This document shows, one piece after another, positions 9,819 to 19,442 of a stretch of 64,000 nucleotides of DNA. The DNA is from Triangularia verruculosa (taxonomy: Eukaryota; Ascomycota; Sordariomycetes; Sordariales; Podosporaceae): positions 1 to 64,000 of the forward strand of contig MU863995.1 of the NCBI GenBank assembly GCA_033296885.1, written 5' to 3'. The notes under the pieces were generated by a model. It was not told the origin of the DNA, searched no databases, and saw only the letters and a program-made list of their open reading frames with translations. The position numbers were made by a program, and so were the translations under genes. Within the stretch, counting starts at the first letter, position 1; each line of letters starts with the position of its first letter.

Positions 9819-10920
9819 ATGGCATCCACAAAACGAAAAAGGAATTATTCAGGCGCCGATACCCCCGTAGGTGATGATAAACGCCCACGACACTACAAAC
9901 CGGATGTATTGCTCCTGCGGTTTGAGTACACCGATTTGCCAAATCTAAATGAGGAGATTGATAATCTTTGCAAGATATTCAAAGCCAAGAAATGCGATGT
10001 CACGCTGGCGGTCATCCCCATGAAAGATCCTTGGGCGTTCATCCGACCACAGGTGCTCAAGTTCTTGCGAGTATACCACCAGAGCCAAACCCGAAACAAG
10101 ATCATCGTTATTTCGGGACATGGCGGCTGGTCAGCTGGAACAGAGTTATGCTTTTGTAGGTCAGTCGATGGTCTCCATTGGCATTCTACCTAGGCTCGAG
10201 ACAAGTCGCTGACAGGTATACGGTACCGCCACAGCCACAATGTGCCTGACAGAGTGTCACAGCTACGGTCCGACGTCCGCACCCTGCTTGAGCTACATGA
10301 CTCTATGCAAAAGCAGATGGTTCTTACGAATATCGATGAGGACAAACTCAAAAGCATGTAAGTGAGATCATTGGATGAGGATCCTTGAGACCATCTTGCA
10401 GTTCTGCGAATAATAACTAAACGTCAATAGCAAACGCTGTTACCAACCTCGGGCAGAGTTCAGTTGGATCAACTTGAAAGGATTGATTGAGAACGCGCAA
10501 TGTCACGTACTTGTCTTCCTCGACTGTTGCGATGCTGGGGGAGCCGCATTTTCGGGAGGTGAAGAGAAGACTGATCCTGTCTCCCAGAAATATGCCAAGT
10601 CAGTCATCTATGCTTGTCATTGGAAGGCAATCACAAGCGGGGAGTTTTCCAAGGCACTCTGCAAAATTATAAGCAATTGGGAGCCAAGAACGGAGAAACT
10701 CTCAGCGAATACCATTGTCAACAGGATCGGACACACAGTGTGGGAGAAGGCGAGGCAAAACGAGCAAGCTGGAGCGACTCAGCAGCTAGGGAAATGGGAT
10801 AAGGTGCAAATTCCCTCACAGCCTGGAATCTTCGATATACACGGACAACGAGACGACGGGAGCAAAGAACAGTTTATTCTGACAGACACGCCAATGAGTA
10901 TGGCCTGTTTGAAGTCGTAG
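9819..10920 (+). CDS. Caspase-like (peptidase C14 fold) protein, three exons
   Basis: The exons are 9819-10155, 10216-10357 and 10431-10920, with introns of 60 and 73 bp (GTAGGT...CAG and GTAAGT...TAG). The join gives 322 residues in one frame. A basic N-terminus (KRKR...KRPR) may be a nuclear signal. The strand RNKIIVISGHGG holds the catalytic-type histidine H101, and HVLVFLDCCDAGG holds D191-C192-C193, matching the D-x-C of the caspase/metacaspase dyad with C193 as nucleophile. A charged helical segment (about 114-160) lies between the two motifs. The protein is a stand-alone caspase-like domain, without the proline-rich prodomain of metacaspases, an NLR part or WD repeats. Protease activity and cell-death or immune roles are inference from the family. 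Confidence 0.85.
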
Positions 10921-11272
10921 CCTGCCTGTACAAAATGCGACCAGGCGGGGTTCAAGAAACTAGGTACCTAGATGACTCAATTCACTCGAGATCGTCGTCA
11001 CCGCAAAGTTTCCTGGGTATTAGGCGCCGGAGGTATCCACAAATTATCCCAGACTGAGGTAGCTTTTGCGGAACAAATAAACTTCAATAAATGATGGGTT
11101 GCCTTTTAGAGTTTTTCCCACCCCTAGCAAGGTTTGATGCACAGCTCGGGTGACTACCGGTAACTCACTTTATGCCCGTACAAATACCTGTCCACCGTGC
11201 AACCAGAGTACAGGAACTCGAAGCCTACACGTCCACTTGTACAACCTCACGGTCTCCGCCAACTCAGACCAC
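10921..11272. other. Intergenic
   Basis: An AGGTACCTAG motif lies at about 10963. A reading frame open upstream of the Fic start lacks an ATG, so it is treated as leader. Confidence 0.5.
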
Positions 11273-12259
11273 ATGTCAACGACCCAAGATTCCGAATCCA
11301 GCTGGATCTCGCGCCTCAACGGCGTGATACCGTCACCGCGTCATCTTTCCCATCAACCTAGCCCCTCCTCCTTAGAGTCGTCCATCACTGCCTCGATCTA
11401 CGGATCCAACCGAATCGAAACCGCAGGCACGACCTTCTCAATAACAGCAGAACTCTGTCGCCATGTCTTTCGTCGTTCCAACCCCGCGATGACATCGGTT
11501 GACACTCCAGCGGAGTTTCCAACACATTCTCATAGGGCCGTCGTGGACGACCTCGCCCTAACAGGCCGAAAGCCCGCCGACCTCACGCGCGCGTACAAGG
11601 AAGTCACTCAACACGCCCAAGCATTCATGTATCTGACCAAACACATTATTCTGTGCAACCAGCCTTGGTCGGAGGAGCTTATCCTTGAGACCCACCGCCT
11701 CCTGTGCAGTCAGCTCAGTCAAACCATCACCGAGAGTGACGAGATTGGCGCCGGACAGTACAGAACCCACGAAGTCGCCGTCAAATATGACCTCAAAGAC
11801 GGAGGCAGGCCAAAGACCACCCTCTGCATGCGAGCCAAGGTCGTGCCACGGTATATGAAAGAGCTGGTGGACATGCTAAATCAGGATGGAGCCAGGGCCT
11901 ATAGCGAGCCCTATGAGCATGCAACCAGGTACCACCACCGGTTTGTGTTTATTCATCCCTTTGGGGATGGCAATGGGAGGATGGGGCGGTTGGTGTTGAA
12001 CGTCCTGCTGCTGAAGTATGCGGGCCATGTGGTTGTTTTGGGGCAGCAACCGCTTTGGGGTGAGCGGTGTGAAGAGGAGGGGTTGACGGCAGACCGAAAG
12101 ATCTATGCGATCGAGAAGGCAGCGCAGAAAGAGTACATTGACATGGTGTCGAGGGCGAGCAAGATCTTTCACGAAGAGGACATGGAAGTTGAGTTGGAGG
12201 ATCAGACGTGGCATGAGGAATTTGCTGGGCGGCTAAAGCAGAAGTTCGACAGAAGGTGA
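11273..12259 (+). CDS. Fic-domain protein (probable AMPylase/NMPylase)
   Basis: The first ATG is at 11273, giving 328 residues; the frame extends upstream but only from a GTG. The Fic signature HPFGDGNGRMGR spans residues 228-239 and is complete, with catalytic H228. The GAGQYRTHEV segment at 159-168 fits the flap that docks a target peptide. Near the N-terminus SNRIE (45-49) fits the inhibitory-helix pattern S-x-x-x-E, so activity may be self-inhibited as in class II Fic proteins. No membrane segment is seen (unlike HYPE/FICD), so it is probably cytosolic. The reaction, transfer of AMP or another phosphate-containing group to a hydroxyl, is inferred from the family. It lies 350 bp downstream of the caspase-like gene, on the same strand. 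Confidence 0.92.
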   Translation: MSTTQDSESSWISRLNGVIPSPRHLSHQPSPSSLESSITASIYGSNRIETAGTTFSITAELCRHVFRRSNPAMTSVDTPAEFPTHSHRAVVDDLALTGRKPADLTRAYKEVTQHAQAFMYLTKHIILCNQPWSEELILETHRLLCSQLSQTITESDEIGAGQYRTHEVAVKYDLKDGGRPKTTLCMRAKVVPRYMKELVDMLNQDGARAYSEPYEHATRYHHRFVFIHPFGDGNGRMGRLVLNVLLLKYAGHVVVLGQQPLWGERCEEEGLTADRKIYAIEKAAQKEYIDMVSRASKIFHEEDMEVELEDQTWHEEFAGRLKQKFDRR

Positions 12260-12418
12260 CTGGAGTGCCGGGATAGGAGAATTTTGGGAGCCCTCAAAGC
12301 ATTGTAACAAAGGTGCTGAGTCTTTCAGAGGATGCCATCATCATTCAGTACATAGCAATCTCAATCAGTACCTTACTACCTGATTTTATATCACAGTGCA
12401 GTCTCCCCAGCCGGTAAT

Positions 12419-14365
12419 CTAGGCACAAAGACGAAGAACCTCATGACAGAAATGCCAGAAACTGATCCTCGGCTCTTTACCCTCCCTTTCCTCTTTTCCC
12501 CAAGCCTCCAACGATTTATTGACGATTTCGTCGGACAATTGGTGGAAATGATTGGCGTACTGCAAAGGGATACGGCGTGTCTGGTAGCTGAGTTGTTCGA
12601 GATATCGATCGGCCCCCAACACCGAAATCTCTGCGAGTTCTTTGTACCCTACGTTATGAAATTCCATCAGGTCGTAGTACTTCTTGTCATCAGTACCCAG
12701 CATGACCAGGTTATCCTCGGTATATGCCCAAGGATAGGCCAAGTGGGCATAGAACCGATGCAGAGGGCCAACACGATGATCATTCCGACCAAGTAGAGCA
12801 AGAGGAGCGTAAATATTCTGATAGCCGGCCTCAACCTTCTGCCCCTGTTCCCCGGACAAGGTAGTATGACCATGGGGAGGGGTGCCGGGAGGATATGCCA
12901 TGATGAGTCGGATGGTAAGCCCCGGGCCGTTGATCTTGTCCTTGACGTATTCGATCGTCTCAATCCAGTCTTTGATCGCAGGATGATCGGCATCGGGCCA
13001 CACATAGTAACTGTAGGCGGGGAAGACGAGCTCGAGAAAGCGAATGAACTTGAGACTGTTGGCAGGCACATGTTCTCTCAGAAACCTGCTTGCAGTGAGC
13101 CGAGCATTTGGGTAGCTGTCCACAGACGGTGAAGCCGGGAATGTTAGGGGGTCGGCTGGATCGAGAAAATCATGAACAATAAAATGATTGCCTGAAAAGA
13201 ATATGTGTTGAGCTTCGTAGTATAGAGTTTGGCACACGAGGAAGAGCTGGGTGGGTGGGGCCCAACATTGGCAGAATGATGAGACCGCGGTATGCTTGAG
13301 ACGGCAGAAGCAACCAGCATGGAAGTCGGTAGACCACCCAGACTTGAGCCAACAGTAGTTGAACTGGCAGCCGTAGTGATGGTCACGACGGCACAAGAGG
13401 TACCCATTGCCACCTGCCTCGTGTGGGCTGGAATACGTCGATCGATTGGCCCGATAGACTTGCCCGTCCCACGATACCTCTTTGATGGGCGTAATCAGGT
13501 CTGTGAAGCCAAGAATCCGCAATCGTAGTTCGCGAGGGAGATCAAGGAAATGGGAAGTAGCTGCAGTTGTCGTCGTGATTGGAGACAGAATCCGTCCGGA
13601 GCCGGGGAGGGGAAATGGGCCTCCAATGGCGTTTTGTACAAAATCGTTCGACAGTTGCTGGAGCTGGGGATCCGGCCTCTTACTTATTCGCAAATGGCAG
13701 CTCTTGAGGTTCGGCAGCCGCAGCAGAGGTGAAAGAGCCAGCTTCCCGGCTTCAATATCACCTTGCTCAACATCGCAGACAAGGAAAAGTGTCAGTCGGC
13801 CTGGGTAGATCCCGGACAAATGTTGCGCCGCAGTGTCCCAGTTTTCCAGCAAAGATAGCGCAACGGGATCTGTGCTTCGTAAAGGGAATCGGTGAAGATC
13901 TTTGTGATTTGCTTTGCACCGAGTCTGATGAGTATCCAAGGGCTCATCCACAAAACAGCAAGTGCCGCGGGAACGGCCCTCTGAGTCCTTGGGATGGCAG
14001 GAAGCCTGGTTTAGAACGATTTTGAGATGAGTGAGTGAGCGAAGAGCTGTAGTGGTAAGGGAAAGTAGTGGGTCGAGGGGACCGAAGCCAGCATCAATAA
14101 CGAAGATGTTGTTAGAGTACAGCAGTGCGGCGGCTTCGTTGTAGATTTCTCGACAGGACAACAAAAGACCATGAAATCCAAGACGGTGCTTCTTGGGATG
14201 GTCGCGGTGCAAATCGAATATGTTCCATGCTTGATTCTCCTGAGCTGCAATACCAAGAAGGCGGTAAATGCGTTGGCGTATCTCAGGCGAGAGGCGCAGC
14301 ATCGGAGTTGTGTAGAGGTAACCGGAATATACTGGCTGTGATAACATTACTGAGAATGGAGGCAA
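12419..14365 (-). CDS. F-box-like protein with two duplicated halves
   Basis: This single-exon ORF encodes 648 residues. It holds two copies of a fungal F-box-like/2EXR-type module. Copy one has LSPEIRQRIYRLLG (25-38) followed by LLSCREIYNEAAALLYSNN (68-86). Copy two has LPRELRLRILGFTD (276-289) followed by LVCQTLYYEAQHIFFSGN (375-392). After each comes the same strand and PLDPL/PADPL ending. Between the halves lies a Cys/His-rich stretch (about 325-370). Related proteins are very common and expanded in filamentous ascomycetes and have no firm function; some may act as SCF adaptors. The gene converges on the Fic gene with only about 160 bp between them. Confidence 0.85.
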   Translation of the reverse strand: MPPFSVMLSQPVYSGYLYTTPMLRLSPEIRQRIYRLLGIAAQENQAWNIFDLHRDHPKKHRLGFHGLLLSCREIYNEAAALLYSNNIFVIDAGFGPLDPLLSLTTTALRSLTHLKIVLNQASCHPKDSEGRSRGTCCFVDEPLDTHQTRCKANHKDLHRFPLRSTDPVALSLLENWDTAAQHLSGIYPGRLTLFLVCDVEQGDIEAGKLALSPLLRLPNLKSCHLRISKRPDPQLQQLSNDFVQNAIGGPFPLPGSGRILSPITTTTAATSHFLDLPRELRLRILGFTDLITPIKEVSWDGQVYRANRSTYSSPHEAGGNGYLLCRRDHHYGCQFNYCWLKSGWSTDFHAGCFCRLKHTAVSSFCQCWAPPTQLFLVCQTLYYEAQHIFFSGNHFIVHDFLDPADPLTFPASPSVDSYPNARLTASRFLREHVPANSLKFIRFLELVFPAYSYYVWPDADHPAIKDWIETIEYVKDKINGPGLTIRLIMAYPPGTPPHGHTTLSGEQGQKVEAGYQNIYAPLALLGRNDHRVGPLHRFYAHLAYPWAYTEDNLVMLGTDDKKYYDLMEFHNVGYKELAEISVLGADRYLEQLSYQTRRIPLQYANHFHQLSDEIVNKSLEAWGKEEREGKEPRISFWHFCHEVLRLCA

Positions 14366-14767
14366 TTTTCTTCGAGATTAAAAGACGAAGAAGGGAAGAA
14401 TATGATCTCTTCAAAAAGCAGCTGGGTACTAGGCCACTATCTGTGCTGGCCGCTTCAGCGGTCAGGGTCTAATGTGATGTTTGCCTGATCGGCAACAGCC
14501 CACTCAGCCGAGTTGCGTACGTAAGTAGCGCGTCCTGGCCATGTCGCGACCGCCCTAAATTAAAGCGCTACCTATCTAGCAGGCGTGGCAGAAACAATTC
14601 TCGCACTGTGCTGAACAGGTTGACATCGACGTGATTGTTGCGCAACATCACCAAGTCAAGTTAAGATTACCGGCGTAGTGAGCACGAAGGGTAAGGTAGG
14701 TATGTTCATTTGACTCTGCCGCCCTAAATCAAGCCTTTTAGGTTTCCATTTCCTTTCAACACCCTAC
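14366..14767. other. Intergenic
   Basis: This is the promoter of the F-box-like gene and the 3' flank of the Myb gene. A short inverted repeat GGCCGCTTCAGCGGTC lies near 14449, and ACCTACCTACC is close to the Myb-gene stop. No gene is visible. Confidence 0.5.
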
Positions 14768-15892
14768 CTACCTCGGCTTAAAGGGGTTTGTCGTGTGCCA
14801 GCCGAGATCTTGCTCTGGGTTGCGACCCTCCGACCGCACGTGGGATATATTGGGTCGTCTGGTGGATCTGACATGCAGGTATCCAGCAAAAGGTATTGAT
14901 GGCTCTGTTATTCTAATCGGTTGCGGCGGTATGCTTCCCGAAGAAGGAAATGGCGGGGGTGGCATCAATTCCGCATCCCTTGGAGCATGGTGTGAGTCCG
15001 TCGTCTGACCTAAGTCACTCAGGATACTGCCTCCTAGCGGTCCCTGAGAAGAAGCGAATTGTTCAAAGTCCCCGGCCACCCCTATTGAGCCCGTACTTGG
15101 TGGAGGTAAAGGCAAACCGGGGTGGTGGGGATCTAGCGGAAACGGGAGGGGAACTTCGCGGCCTTTCTGGGACGCCCGGCTATCCCTTCGCCAGCGGTTG
15201 GTATGTGACCGCGCATTGGACTGTATTGTGCGTATACCGGCTGACATGCATGCCGCCTCAACGACTTCCCACTTCTCTCCCACTCGGTCCGCCAAAGGAG
15301 TCCACATCTGTTTTCGAAGAGCCATGTACTCGTGAGAGATGCGCTCCAACCGCTGGCTGTCTTGCTCCAATGCTCCTCGTCTCTCCATCAGCCGTTCGTA
15401 TCGTTTGCGGCATGCATTGGCAGTCTTGGTTGGAAAGTAGGACCGCTGTAACTCCACCCAGTGCTTGCCACGGGATCGAGCCAGCACCAGTGTTCTATCA
15501 TCCGCCGCGCTCCATGTCCCGTAGTTATATGCTGAGTGTGGGTACTCGGGAACCACAATGTCGTCTTCTTGGGGGTGATTCATGCCTCCACCTCTGCCAT
15601 CCGCTCTGTTTTTACCACTTCCAATGGCCCCAGACTCGTCGTTGGTGCCAGGCGGCTTCGAGATGGGCGGTGCACTGTCATTATGACTGACCGGAGGGGC
15701 CATTATCGACTGTAACGAGTACTGCCAACTGGGCTCGTGGGATGTGTGCTGTGGCGCATGTGACGGCTCCCCACGATAGTCGGCGTGGTCGCTGGAATAC
15801 CAACCCCGGGAGGGTTCAGCTTTCTCCAGTGGTATGCTTGGGAAGTGTTCCGCACTTCGGGCAGGGGGTCCAAGACCTCGTGGTCTCGACAT
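14768..15892 (-). CDS. Myb/SANT-domain DNA-binding protein
   Basis: The 374-residue single-exon protein has one Myb-like repeat at about 125-170. It starts GTWSAADDRTLVLARSRG, has a second tryptophan (HWVELQ) and ends in NACRKRYERLME, typical of the fungal single-Myb family that binds DNA through this segment. The flanks are low-complexity: Ser/His/Pro-rich before it and Pro/Ser/Gly-rich after it. The last part of the helix region (KWEVVEAACMSAGIRTIQSN) is also structured. It is probably nuclear and a transcription regulator; targets are unknown. The start is the first ATG of the frame, and MAPPVSH at residue 64 is an alternative. Confidence 0.85.
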   Translation of the reverse strand: MSRPRGLGPPARSAEHFPSIPLEKAEPSRGWYSSDHADYRGEPSHAPQHTSHEPSWQYSLQSIMAPPVSHNDSAPPISKPPGTNDESGAIGSGKNRADGRGGGMNHPQEDDIVVPEYPHSAYNYGTWSAADDRTLVLARSRGKHWVELQRSYFPTKTANACRKRYERLMERRGALEQDSQRLERISHEYMALRKQMWTPLADRVGEKWEVVEAACMSAGIRTIQSNARSHTNRWRRDSRASQKGREVPLPFPLDPHHPGLPLPPPSTGSIGVAGDFEQFASSQGPLGGSILSDLGQTTDSHHAPRDAELMPPPPFPSSGSIPPQPIRITEPSIPFAGYLHVRSTRRPNISHVRSEGRNPEQDLGWHTTNPFKPR

Positions 15893-17104
15893 TGTTTTCG
15901 CTCGAGCCTCGAGGTCGATACCTAAGCGGCAGTGTCACAGAGACCAAAGAAGCTCAAATACAGCTGGCTGCCCTCTAAGTCGTTCCTCTAGGGCAGGTTT
16001 GCCATCTTGCAAAATGCTGAAGGGTTGCTGAACTGTTCGAGAACCCATACTGTCAAGACAATGGAGCACGGATGTCTGGAGCCGCACCATGATGAGGTAA
16101 GTAAGTAACCTCTCCTGCGCAGATCGGCTCCATCAGGCAGCCTGGGCGGAGGACGCTGGCAGAGGAATCAACTTGGAATTTTCGCCAGATGGATCTTCGG
16201 GCGAATGAAAGCGGGTCTGGAGGCCGCTGCTTGTGCATGGCGTGCCGCATTAGAGAGGGTGTGGCTCTAGAAGATGCTGCATCGACGAACGAAGGGCCAG
16301 ACTTTGACCGAAAATGAGACCTGGTGGAGCTGTTTTTGCAGGGCCGGAGATATATTCAACGGCTGCGGCTTGCGCCTGGAAGTCCGAAAGGGGTATCGAC
16401 CCTATCTTTAGCAGCACCTACCTAGGTATCCTACTCAGTGTTGGCCTTCTGAATTTCACAAACCACCTACCTAGATCTGCTAAAACACTCTGTCTCCGAG
16501 TCCAGTATGTATGTACCATCCGTTCTGATAGGTACATTTACTGACAGTGTCTATTTTCCATGTAATTATCGGTTCTGCCGTCAATATCAACGTCGGCTTG
16601 CCGTTGGCACACTGACCGCGCTCTTTTTGTTTCCAGAAGGCCCTCCTCCTTTGGTTGCTGGCCAGCCATGCAGAGCTAACGCATGCAGCCTCTATCGCGC
16701 TGCATCGATGGTGCCATGCATGGAGTGTCGTCCAACCAGTCACAAGCCTTCGGGACATTAACAAGCGAACTTTTCGTCCAAGCCCGTGCTGCAGGGTTCG
16801 ACTAATCCTTTGGTTGGCGGCTCGGAACTACCGTCATCCAGAATATTGCAGATGCTTTGACGTCCGCTCAGACATCAGATCAACTTTTCTATGTACGTGC
16901 ACATGAAGTTGATGGTTCTCAATTGCATAACGTCTTTGTGCCGAGCTATGCACCCCCCTTTTTGCCCCTTTTTGGACCCCTTTTGTATACCCCACTTCTA
17001 AACATGACTTGTCTCCACTTACAACCCTGAACAACACACAAACATACAGAATACATCTTTCTTGTTGCCGCGATTCTCGCATGATAATGACGATTCATCA
17101 AGTC
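15893..17104. other. Intergenic, 1.2 kb
   Basis: Several short ORFs overlap here on both strands, none with domain-like content. An ACCTACCTAGGTA motif lies at about 16416 and a pyrimidine-rich run (CCCCTTTTTGCCCCTTTTTG) at about 16953. The stretch contains the Myb-gene promoter. I see no supported gene. Confidence 0.5.
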
Positions 17105-17773
17105 TCAATGCCGCTTGTCCTCCGCTGACTGCGCTTCCATCCTTTGCAGTACAGATAAACATTCCTTTGCTAAGCCCCTAAAATCCAGATCAACGTGGCC
17201 GTTGCTATCATCGTCACCTGCCTTCACATTCGACAAGATTTCTTCTTTGTTCTCCCCATGGCTACCCGTTTCTCTTTCTCCTAACCTAGATCCTGTATGA
17301 TGAAGTCCATCTACTTCAATGGCCATTTCAACCAGGATGGTGTCGATATGACCCCGGAGCCTCATCATTTCTAGTTGTTCTGACAGATGTGATGAGGAGG
17401 GTATGTTGTGGATCGGTAGACGTCTGACTTCCCCAAAATCTGGGCCAAAGGTCGAAGGAGCCGTGTTCCAGACGATGGAGGAAGTAGCTTGGTAGGATTT
17501 AACAGCGGTATGGAGAATTTGCGGACGTGAAAAGAAAATGTGATTGAGACATATGGTATCGATAGACCGCAAGAAGTGAGTGACTGAGGGCGTTTTGGTT
17601 TTCAGAGTGTGAGCGAAGGTAGTTGAGCTGATCAGAGGAAGCTTGATGTCTTGATTTGCACAGCTCGACGCGGCTGGTTGGATTTCCGTGCTGCTGGCGG
17701 ATGTGTAAATTCTGAAGTGAAGTGTAATGAGAACGAGAATGGTAGGAGACGGATCAAGTTCGAGTAGATCCAT
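17105..17773 (-). CDS. Hypothetical protein
   Basis: The 222-residue ORF opens with a hydrophobic stretch (ILVLITLHFRIY) after MDLLELDPSPT, which could be a signal anchor but is weak. The middle is mixed. The C-terminal third is acidic and helical, ending in LDFRGLAKECLSVLQRMEAQ. No family is recognised. No splice sites are needed, and the ORF ends in a polar charged tail like a real protein. It could also be part of a longer multi-exon gene. Confidence 0.42.
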   Translation of the reverse strand: MDLLELDPSPTILVLITLHFRIYTSASSTEIQPAASSCANQDIKLPLISSTTFAHTLKTKTPSVTHFLRSIDTICLNHIFFSRPQILHTAVKSYQATSSIVWNTAPSTFGPDFGEVRRLPIHNIPSSSHLSEQLEMMRLRGHIDTILVEMAIEVDGLHHTGSRLGERETGSHGENKEEILSNVKAGDDDSNGHVDLDFRGLAKECLSVLQRMEAQSAEDKRH

Positions 17774-18221
17774 CGTTTGATAGCTGTGTCGCCTCGGGTT
17801 TGGTCCAGCATGAAAAGTGGGAGTGCTCTACCCTAGCGATAGCAGTGTATTTATGGCGCGTTAGGCAGTGCCGTTCCTTGAGCGGATGGTACAAAGAGGG
17901 CTTTCTTTCCAGAAGCTTACCTACCTAGGCCCCAGTTTGTGAGATTTGACAGGCTCTCAATGAACTACCTACAGAGAGCAAAGATTCAGTCCCCGGGCGG
18001 AGATTCACACACTTGTCTTGATCGCAGGGAGCAGTCAAGCACAACCAGCAACTATGAGTTAATGAGACCTGCTCTAATTTGTCTACCACTATCAAAATGG
18101 TGGGCTCTCTAAAGCAAGTCTACCAAGGGAATTATTAGGTACCATACGTAAGCAGAACGCCGGACGCCATTCAGCTACCTCCAAAATACCTGGTATGGAT
18201 GCTTCCATCGTCATGAACCGC
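17774..18221. other. Intergenic
   Basis: This is the promoter of the hypothetical gene and the 3' flank of the next minus-strand gene. A TACCTACCTAGG motif lies at about 17919. Nothing else is seen. Confidence 0.5.
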
Positions 18222-19442
18222 CTACCTATATGCCTCGCCTCGAACCACGCGACGGACCTCTCCATATCTGTCACGTTCATCGCGATAAGCGGCCTCCGTT
18301 GTGCGCCTGCTTCTTTCGTCATCACGATATGGGTCAGACCGTCTGGTGCTTGAGCGGCTGTCATCGCGGTAAACGTCATCCCTCCTAGAGTAAGAGCGGA
18401 TTTCCTCTTTGCGGCTTGAGTGACGGGCATCGGAGCGTACTTTGGGCTCGTCCCTTCTTGAGCTTTTGACACTCAGGCCGGACAATCCCATTGTCAGTTC
18501 TGTCATCCCTCCACCACCGCCACCACCACCACCGGAGTAGCTGGGCCGCGTGGAGGAAGTATTAGTATAGCCGTCGGTGTAACCGCCGCCTCCTTGAGGA
18601 GCTGGGCGACCGTTGCTTGGACCGGACCGACGGGACGAATCACCCCCTGGAGCTGGACGGCTGCTTCCACCCCCGCCGCCGCCGCCAGCACTGGTTGAGC
18701 TGGTTGCTACCCGCAGAATTTGCGGCTTGATCCAGGTGCAACCCAGGCGGCCACAAATGTCTTGACAACAGGCGTTCTTCTGATGACCAGGAGCACAGAG
18801 CTCTTGAACTCCGACGTAAGGGACGTCGCGTCTCTGTTGCTCGCGAGGGCGATAGTCATAGCCGGGTCTGTATCCGTACACAATGATACGGATCGGACCA
18901 TCACGAGAAAAGAATTTACCTCCGCGAATGAATCTGTCGCGGTAGTTTCGCTCAACCAGATAGTAAAGGACATCCTCGGCATGAATATGATCAGGGTGAG
19001 GTCCGTCCCGATTGCTTCTGACCTCTCGTTGGCGGGTGGTGGGATTCGTCACTGTGACAAAGGAGGAAGCAGCAAACCACCAATTCACTGCGTATGTAGA
19101 GCCATACTGGGAAATCTCCTGTCGGAATACGCCTCGGGGGATTGTGCTCTGGTAAATGACACCGCCGTCGAGTCCGAAGGGAATGTACATGGTTGCTACC
19201 AGGAGCGAGCCCCGGCTTCTGCTTCCTCCGATGAATGCACGGGATCCATATTTGCTGTCGAGCCAATCGTATGACTGGCGTCCGTAGGCTTCGAGCTGCT
19301 CGTCGGTAGGAGGGTACGGGTCATCCCACATGATCTCCCTGGTCCAAGTTGCTGCGCTGACACGGTCGGTGCCCTCAAGCCTCTCGTCCACATGGGTGAC
19401 CATGAGGGGAGGGGGCGAGGGGGTGCGAGATTGTCTAGACAT
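18222..19442 (-). CDS. Protein with a deaminase-like HAE...CxxxC signature and an RS-like tail
   Basis: The 406-residue single-exon protein has three parts. Residues 25-245 form a folded domain with alternating hydrophobic strands (LLVATMYIP, GVIYQSTIPRG, IRIIVYGYRPG). It has HAED at 154-157 before a helix, and CCQDIC (225-230) at the start of a following helix. That order (HxE, strand, then Cx2-4C before a helix) is the zinc pattern of the cytidine-deaminase superfamily. Residues 246-320 are Gly/Ser/Pro-rich with two glycine runs. Residues 325-406 are Arg/Ser/Asp/Tyr-rich (SRRDD, RSDPYRDDERS), resembling RS-type RNA-associated tails. The deaminase reading is inference; the zinc pattern could also be structural. 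I know no named homologue. Confidence 0.78.
   Translation of the reverse strand: MSRQSRTPSPPPLMVTHVDERLEGTDRVSAATWTREIMWDDPYPPTDEQLEAYGRQSYDWLDSKYGSRAFIGGSRSRGSLLVATMYIPFGLDGGVIYQSTIPRGVFRQEISQYGSTYAVNWWFAASSFVTVTNPTTRQREVRSNRDGPHPDHIHAEDVLYYLVERNYRDRFIRGGKFFSRDGPIRIIVYGYRPGYDYRPREQQRRDVPYVGVQELCAPGHQKNACCQDICGRLGCTWIKPQILRVATSSTSAGGGGGGGSSRPAPGGDSSRRSGPSNGRPAPQGGGGYTDGYTNTSSTRPSYSGGGGGGGGGMTELTMGLSGLSVKSSRRDEPKVRSDARHSSRKEEIRSYSRRDDVYRDDSRSSTRRSDPYRDDERSRRTTEAAYRDERDRYGEVRRVVRGEAYR

Noticed and set aside
9819..12259. Prokaryote-type defence island
   Set aside because: The introns and signals are eukaryotic; the caspase and Fic genes are ordinary fungal families, so only adjacency is reported.
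14950..15690. 246-residue plus-strand ORF opposite the Myb gene
   Set aside because: It overlaps a Myb domain read on the other strand, so it is a shadow.
16796..16812. GGGTTCGACTAATCC resembling a tRNA T-arm
   Set aside because: The stem does not pair and no acceptor or anticodon arm is visible.
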